Origin: UBA668 sp039796575
Lineage (GTDB): Bacteria; Actinomycetota; Acidimicrobiia; Acidimicrobiales; Ilumatobacteraceae
Direction: 5' to 3'
DNA length: 64,000 nt
NCBI GenBank assembly: GCA_039796575.1
Contig: JBDKJP010000078.1
Span: 92,812-156,811, forward strand
Below, in pieces: positions 59,747 to 64,000 of the stretch. The notes under the pieces are model-generated. The model ran no database searches. It saw nothing but the letters and a program-made list of their open reading frames with translations, and was not told where the DNA came from. The position numbers and the translations under genes were made by a program. Numbering within the stretch: position 1 is the first letter of the stretch; each line of letters opens with the position of its first letter.

Positions 59747-62005
59747 ATGAGGACAGAACGGTTCGAGGGGAAGATCGGTCGCACGCTCGCGGAGTCGGAG
59801 CCCTGGTTCGAGGAGCTCCCCCACCCGGGCGAGACGGCCCCCAACGTGGTGGTCGTGCTCCTCGACGACACGGGCTTCGCGCAGATGGGCTGCTTCGGCT
59901 CCGAGATCGACACACCCAACATCGATGCACTCGCCGCAGGCGGCCTGCAGTTCACCAACTTCCACGTCACGCCGCTGTGCTCGCCCACCCGCGCCGCGCT
60001 GCTCACCGGGCGCTCACAGCACAAGGCCGGAATGCGATCGGTCAGCAACTTCCGCACCGGCTTCCCCCACATGCTCGGCCACGTCAGCACCCGCACGGCC
60101 ACCATGGCCGAGGTGCTGCGCGACCAGGGCTACGCCACGTTCGCCGTAGGCAAGTGGCACCTCGCACCGATGGAGGAATGCTCGGCCGCCGGCCCGTTCG
60201 ACCAGTGGCCGCTCGGCCGCGGCTTCGACCGCTTCTACGGATTCCTCGACGGCGAGACCGACCAGTTCCACCCCGAGCTCGTCTGCGACAACCATCCCAT
60301 CGAGCCGCCCGCCGGCCCCGACGAGGGTTACCACCTCTCGGAAGACCTGGTCGACCAGGCGCTGAAGATGATCGCCGACAGCAAGGGCGTGCGCCCCGAC
60401 CGGCCGTTCTTCACCTACCTCGCGTTCGGCGCCACCCACGCGCCGCACCAGGCGCCGCCGGAGTACATGGCCAAGTACAAGGGCCGCTTCGACGAAGGCT
60501 GGGACGTCATCCGCGAGCGCGTCTTCCGACGCCAGCTCGAGCGCGGCATCATCCCCGCCGGCACGGAGCTCGCGCCGCGCAACCCCGGTGTCGACGCGTG
60601 GGACTCTCTGCCCGACAACCAGCGTCGCCTCGCAGCACGGCTGCAGGAGGCGTTCGCCGCGTTCCTCGACCACACCGACGTGCAGATCGGCCGCCTGGTC
60701 GACGGGCTGCGCGAGATGGGCCAGCTCGACAACACCATCCTCGTCGTCATGGCCGACAACGGTGCCAGCCAGGAGGGCGGCCCGTTCGGTGTGATGCACG
60801 AGATGAAGTTCTTCAACGGCATCTTCGAGACGCCCGACGAAGCCATCGCCCGCGTCGACGACATCGGCGGACCGCACAGCCACACCAACTACCCATGGGG
60901 TTGGGCGCAGTGCGGCAACACGCCGTTCAAGTGGTACAAGCAGAACACCCACGAGGGCGGCGTGCACGTACCGATGGTGCTCCACTGGCCGAACGGCGTG
61001 GCCGAGCAGCAGCGCGGCCTGCGCGACCAGTTCGTGTTCGTCGCCGACATCGCCCCCACCCTCTACGAGCTCATCGGCGTGCAGGCACCCGACGTGTACC
61101 GCGGCGTGCCGCAGGAGCCCGTCTCGGGCCACTCGTTCGCGAGCGTCCTCGCCGACGCCGCGTCGCCGGCCGCCAACACGCTGCAGTACTTCGAGAACGG
61201 CGGCAGCCGCGGGCTCGTGCACGACGGCTGGAAAGCGGTGTGCCGTCACGAGAAGGGCGCCGACTTCCTCACCGAGCCGTGGGAGCTGTACCGCATCGCC
61301 GACGACGCGTCCGAGTGCAACGACCTCGCGGCCACCATGCCCGAGCAGCTCGAGGCACTGAAGGAGCTGTGGTGGCAGGAGGCCGAGCGGCACGGTGTGC
61401 TCCCGCTCGACGATCGCGGCGTCGAGCTGTTCGGCGTGCGGTTCCGCGATCGTTCGCCCCACCCCGAGAGCCGGCGATACGTCTACCGGCCGCCGATGTC
61501 GCCGATGCCCGGCCAGGCGTCGGCAGCGCTCGGCGGCCGCAGCTTCGACATGACCGCACACGTCACCCGCGGCGCCGGCGACGAGGGCGTCCTCTACGCC
61601 ACCGGCACAGAGAACTCCGGCTTCTCGTTCTTCGTGCAGGACGGCCGGTTGGTGTTCGACTACAACGCGTTCGACGCGCACACCGTCATCGAGAGCGACA
61701 TCGCGGTGCCGGAAGGCGCGTCGGCGCTCACCGTCAAGGTGCGCCGCCAGGGTGGCCGCGTGGGCGAGGCGACGCTCGAGATCGACGGCGTGCCGTGCGG
61801 CTCGGCCCACCTTCCGCTGTTCATGCTGATGATGTCGTCCGTCGGGCCGAGCGTCGGCTACGACCACGGCTCCCCCGTGTCCACTCGCTACCGCGCGCCG
61901 TTCCCGTTCCAGGGCACGTTGCACGAGGTGGTCATCCAGGCCAGCCCCGAGCGGTTCGCCGACGCCACGGCCGCCGAGCACGCGGCCGAGATGGGTCGCC
62001 AGTGA
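59747..62005 (+). CDS. Arylsulfatase
   Basis: 752 residues. The sulfatase signature CSPTRAALLTGR puts the formylglycine-forming Cys at residue 78, with P80 and R82; calcium Asp residues D40 and D41 lie in VVLLDDTGF. Further motifs are GKWHLAP and ADNGASQEGG. Length and C-terminal domain (about 550-752, beta-rich) resemble large actinobacterial arylsulfatases. No signal peptide is visible, so it may act in the cytoplasm. TAGCTT is six bases before ATG 59747 with no ribosome-binding site. Its stop overlaps the ankyrin protein start (GTGA). A formylglycine-generating enzyme gene is not in the window. Confidence 0.94.
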   Translation: MRTERFEGKIGRTLAESEPWFEELPHPGETAPNVVVVLLDDTGFAQMGCFGSEIDTPNIDALAAGGLQFTNFHVTPLCSPTRAALLTGRSQHKAGMRSVSNFRTGFPHMLGHVSTRTATMAEVLRDQGYATFAVGKWHLAPMEECSAAGPFDQWPLGRGFDRFYGFLDGETDQFHPELVCDNHPIEPPAGPDEGYHLSEDLVDQALKMIADSKGVRPDRPFFTYLAFGATHAPHQAPPEYMAKYKGRFDEGWDVIRERVFRRQLERGIIPAGTELAPRNPGVDAWDSLPDNQRRLAARLQEAFAAFLDHTDVQIGRLVDGLREMGQLDNTILVVMADNGASQEGGPFGVMHEMKFFNGIFETPDEAIARVDDIGGPHSHTNYPWGWAQCGNTPFKWYKQNTHEGGVHVPMVLHWPNGVAEQQRGLRDQFVFVADIAPTLYELIGVQAPDVYRGVPQEPVSGHSFASVLADAASPAANTLQYFENGGSRGLVHDGWKAVCRHEKGADFLTEPWELYRIADDASECNDLAATMPEQLEALKELWWQEAERHGVLPLDDRGVELFGVRFRDRSPHPESRRYVYRPPMSPMPGQASAALGGRSFDMTAHVTRGAGDEGVLYATGTENSGFSFFVQDGRLVFDYNAFDAHTVIESDIAVPEGASALTVKVRRQGGRVGEATLEIDGVPCGSAHLPLFMLMMSSVGPSVGYDHGSPVSTRYRAPFPFQGTLHEVVIQASPERFADATAAEHAAEMGRQ

Positions 62006-63045
62006 GGGCCGACGACATCCCGGTGGCGTCCACGCCCACCGGTGGGTACGGCCACCGCATGCCACCGCCGGTGCTCACCGGTTGCACGGAACCCGTGCCG
62101 CGCACCGCGCCGCGGATGTCGGGCCTGTGGCGCGTCGTCGAGGTCGAGGCCGGCGGCGTCGTGCAGGCCGAGCACCCGGCGCTCGGGCAACTGCAGCGCA
62201 TCGAGCAGTGCGGCGACCGCGTCGTCATCACGTCGAGTGGCATCGTGCACGACATGCGGTGCGACGGCACCGAGGAGCACGGCGTGCACGACGTGGCCGC
62301 CATCGACAAGACCACACCCATCACCGTCGTCGCGACGTACGAGGACAAGGTGCACGTGCTGCGCCCCGTGGGCGTGCCGATCGAGGTCACCCGTCGCCTC
62401 GACGGCGACGTGCTGGTGTGGCACTACGCCGGCTTCGTCGCCCGCCTGCGTCGGGTGGACGCGAACGAGGAACTGCTCGCGGCCGCTGCGTCCGGCGACC
62501 TGGCGCGGGCACGGGAGGCGCTCACCGCACTCGCCGACGTGAACACCCGCGACCACAAGGGCCGCACGCCGCTGCTGCTCGCCGCGGCCACCGATCACGT
62601 CGAGATGGCCCAGCTGCTCGTCGACGCGGGCGGCGACCCGAACGCGATGGACCATCGCCACGACACGCCGTGGTTGGTCACCGGCGTCACCGGCAGCGTG
62701 GCGATGCTCGAGGTGCTGCTCGCCGCCGGCGCCGACCTCACCATCCGCAACCGCTACGGCGGCGTGTCGGTCATCCCGGCCAGCGAGCGCGGGCACGTCG
62801 AGTACGTGCGTCGCGTCGTGCAGACCGGCATCGACGTGAACCACCGCAACGACATCGTCTGGACCGCGCTGCTCGAGGCCGTCATCCTCGGCGACGGCTC
62901 CGAGACCTACGCCGAGATCATCCGCATCCTCCTCGCCGCCGGCGCCGATCCGTCGATCGACGACCGTGAGGGCGTCACCGCGCTGGAGCACGCCGAGCGG
63001 CTCGGCCACACCCGGCTCGCCGCCGTCCTGAAAGGCACCGCATGA
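62002..63045 (+). CDS. Ankyrin-repeat protein
   Basis: 347 residues. The N-terminal 155 residues form a beta-rich domain without a name (GLWRVVEVEAGGVVQAEHPA, with VITSSGIVHDM). Then about five ankyrin repeats: NEELLAAAASGDLARAREAL, GRTPLLLAAATDHVEMAQLL, DTPWLVTGVTGSVAMLEVLL and further. Ankyrin proteins bind partner proteins, here perhaps the sulfatase. GTG 62002 overlaps the sulfatase stop, and its stop overlaps the next gene (ATGA), so the three are made together. Function unknown. Confidence 0.85.
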   Translation: MRADDIPVASTPTGGYGHRMPPPVLTGCTEPVPRTAPRMSGLWRVVEVEAGGVVQAEHPALGQLQRIEQCGDRVVITSSGIVHDMRCDGTEEHGVHDVAAIDKTTPITVVATYEDKVHVLRPVGVPIEVTRRLDGDVLVWHYAGFVARLRRVDANEELLAAAASGDLARAREALTALADVNTRDHKGRTPLLLAAATDHVEMAQLLVDAGGDPNAMDHRHDTPWLVTGVTGSVAMLEVLLAAGADLTIRNRYGGVSVIPASERGHVEYVRRVVQTGIDVNHRNDIVWTALLEAVILGDGSETYAEIIRILLAAGADPSIDDREGVTALEHAERLGHTRLAAVLKGTA

Positions 63046-63863
63046 AGATCACCCTGCTCGGTACCGGCAGCCCCATCCCCGACCCGCGTCGTGCCGGCCC
63101 GTCCACGTTGGTGCAGACCGACGGCGCGAACCTGCTCGTCGACGCCGGCCGTGGGGTGCTCATGCGTCTCACCGCCGCCGGCGTGCTGCCGCCGATGCTG
63201 CACGGCATGCTCGTCACCCACCTGCACAGCGACCACATCACCGACCTCAACGACGTCATCACCACGCACTGGGTGATGTCGCCGCAGGGGTTCGCGCTGC
63301 GCATCTTCGGCCCGCCGCGCACGAAGGAGGTCGTCGACGCCATCCTCGCCTCGCTGGCCCCGGACCTGCAGTACCGGCTCGATCACCACGCCGACCTCAC
63401 CTGGACCCCGAACGTGGAGGTCACCGAGGTCGCGCCCGGCGACGTGTTCACGGTGGGCTCGGCCATCATCACGGTCGGCGCCACCGATCACCGTCCGGTC
63501 GAGCCGACGGTGGCGTTCCGCGTCGACGACGAGGGCAAGAGCGTCGTGCTCGGTGGTGACGGCGTGCCGTGCGCGGGGCTCGACCAGCTGTGTGCCGGCG
63601 CCGATGCGTACGTGCAGACCGTCATCCGCGACGACCTCGTCAAGCTCATCCCGAACGCTCGCCTGCAGGACATCCTCGACTACCACTCGTCGGTCGAGCA
63701 GGCCGGGGAGACCGCGGCGCGGGCCGGCGTTCGCCACCTCGTCCTCACGCACTACGTCCCGTCGATGCAGCCCGGCCAGGAGCCCGAGTGGCGCGCCCGC
63801 GCCGCCGCCCACTTCGACGGCGACATCGTCCTCGGCGACGACCTCACCACCATCACCCTCTGA
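63042..63863 (+). CDS. Metallo-beta-lactamase-fold hydrolase (RNase Z-like)
   Basis: 273 residues. Metal ligands H60, H62, D64 and H65 in THLHSDH; Asp in GGDGVPCAG and His in LTHYVPSMQ complete the two-metal site. The N-terminal MKITLLGTGSPIPDPRRAG is typical of the ElaC/arylsulfatase-like group of this fold. Many members of that group are alkyl- or arylsulfatases or phosphodiesterases, which fits its operon with a sulfatase. True tRNase Z needs an exosite arm that is not obvious here. Last gene of the operon. Confidence 0.88.
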   Translation: MKITLLGTGSPIPDPRRAGPSTLVQTDGANLLVDAGRGVLMRLTAAGVLPPMLHGMLVTHLHSDHITDLNDVITTHWVMSPQGFALRIFGPPRTKEVVDAILASLAPDLQYRLDHHADLTWTPNVEVTEVAPGDVFTVGSAIITVGATDHRPVEPTVAFRVDDEGKSVVLGGDGVPCAGLDQLCAGADAYVQTVIRDDLVKLIPNARLQDILDYHSSVEQAGETAARAGVRHLVLTHYVPSMQPGQEPEWRARAAAHFDGDIVLGDDLTTITL

Positions 63864-63878
63864 CCCCCGACGCCATTC

Positions 63879-63890
63879 CCCGCGAACTTA
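63879..63890 (+). repeat. Half copy of the CCCGCGAACTT palindrome
   Basis: CCCGCGAACTTA matches the left arm of the palindromes at 1481-1532, but the right arm is replaced by GAGGCCGCGCGG. It follows the MBL-fold gene by 15 bases. Confidence 0.5.
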
Positions 63891-63917
63891 GAGGCCGCGC
63901 GGAAATAGGGATTTGGT

Positions 63918-63993
63918 GACCATCCACCAGTCGGGAGGTTGGCTCGGTTTTGATGCCGAGTGCGACCCAAACACCGACGACTGGAGGATGGTC
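63918..63993. repeat. Inverted repeat at the right edge, possible insertion sequence end
   Basis: GACCATCCACCAGTCG (63918-63933) and CGACTGGAGGATGGTC (63978-63993) pair in 15 of 16 positions and enclose GGCTCGG...CCGAG. The local sequence is A/T-richer than the genes before it. An ATG at 63988 follows a GGAGG-like site and could start a gene that lies outside the window. It may be a mobile element end; a large hairpin before a gene is the alternative. Confidence 0.4.
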
Positions 63994-64000
63994 CCGTCAA

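Noticed and set aside
63042..63863. tRNase Z assignment for the MBL-fold gene
   Set aside because: The HxHxDH motif fits, but the flexible-arm exosite is not visible and the operon partner is a sulfatase, so only the fold is called.

Overview
The window is a high-GC (roughly 70% by eye) actinobacterial chromosome segment. Gene content (mreB, ndk, folC, clpX, clpP, tig in one run, OxyR-type peroxide defence, PxKF/HYR/IPT surface proteins, SCO6745-type protein, group III PFK) and frequent GTG starts fit an actinobacterium; an Ilumatobacter-like member of Acidimicrobiia is my best guess, but that is inference without a database search. No phage, CRISPR array or rRNA was seen. Two tRNA genes (Pro-TGG, Gly-TCC) are present.

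Layout. 1-6.3 kb: core housekeeping genes on the minus strand (tig, clpP, clpX, folC, ndk, mreB; mreB runs off the left edge). 6.4-10.2 kb: a small conserved protein, a cysteine-desulfurase-like enzyme, then a blue-copper/multicopper oxidase and a universal stress protein preceded by a DosR-like palindrome. 10.3-12.2 kb: tRNA-Pro, LacI regulator, SGNH hydrolase. 12.2-17.7 kb: a six-gene minus-strand run (alpha/beta hydrolase, phosphofructokinase, double cupin, SPFH protein, Rieske oxygenase, SCO6745-like). 17.7-22 kb: 2OG-Fe oxygenase, then ahpC-ahpF-oxyR with large intergenic hairpins. 22-28.9 kb: GNAT, tRNA-Gly, esterase lipoprotein, an IPT-domain secreted protein with a lipoprotein, and an SRPBCC/TetR divergent pair sharing a 35-bp palindrome.

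29-39 kb is the most system-like block. A rightward operon of a MurG-like glycosyltransferase, an ABC exporter, two GT4 glycosyltransferases and two kinase-fold phosphotransferases converges on a leftward operon of a Ser/Thr-rich membrane protein, a NarL-type histidine kinase and its response regulator. The same palindrome, GGTACTAGTACC, lies at both outer ends, which suggests that the two-component system controls itself and the glycan operon.

39-54.8 kb: acyl-CoA ligase, methyltransferase, aminotransferase, a soluble-adenylyl-cyclase-like protein (two cyclase domains, AAA ATPase, TPR-like region), divergent from a 2223-residue secreted protein with a nine-copy AVLKQI-type hexapeptide array, a gingipain-like (C25) protease domain, four HYR domains and a PxKF C terminus; then a nitronate-monooxygenase-like enzyme. 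54.8-59.7 kb: desaturase, a LanC-like protein with a Cys-Cys-Gly zinc site, and a form II CoxL-like molybdenum hydroxylase. 59.7-63.9 kb: sulfatase, ankyrin protein and metallo-beta-lactamase-fold hydrolase in an overlapping operon. The last 80 bases hold an inverted repeat that may be the edge of a mobile element.

Many first genes of transcription units carry a TANNNT-type hexamer only 6-8 bases before the start codon and no Shine-Dalgarno sequence, so leaderless transcription appears common here.
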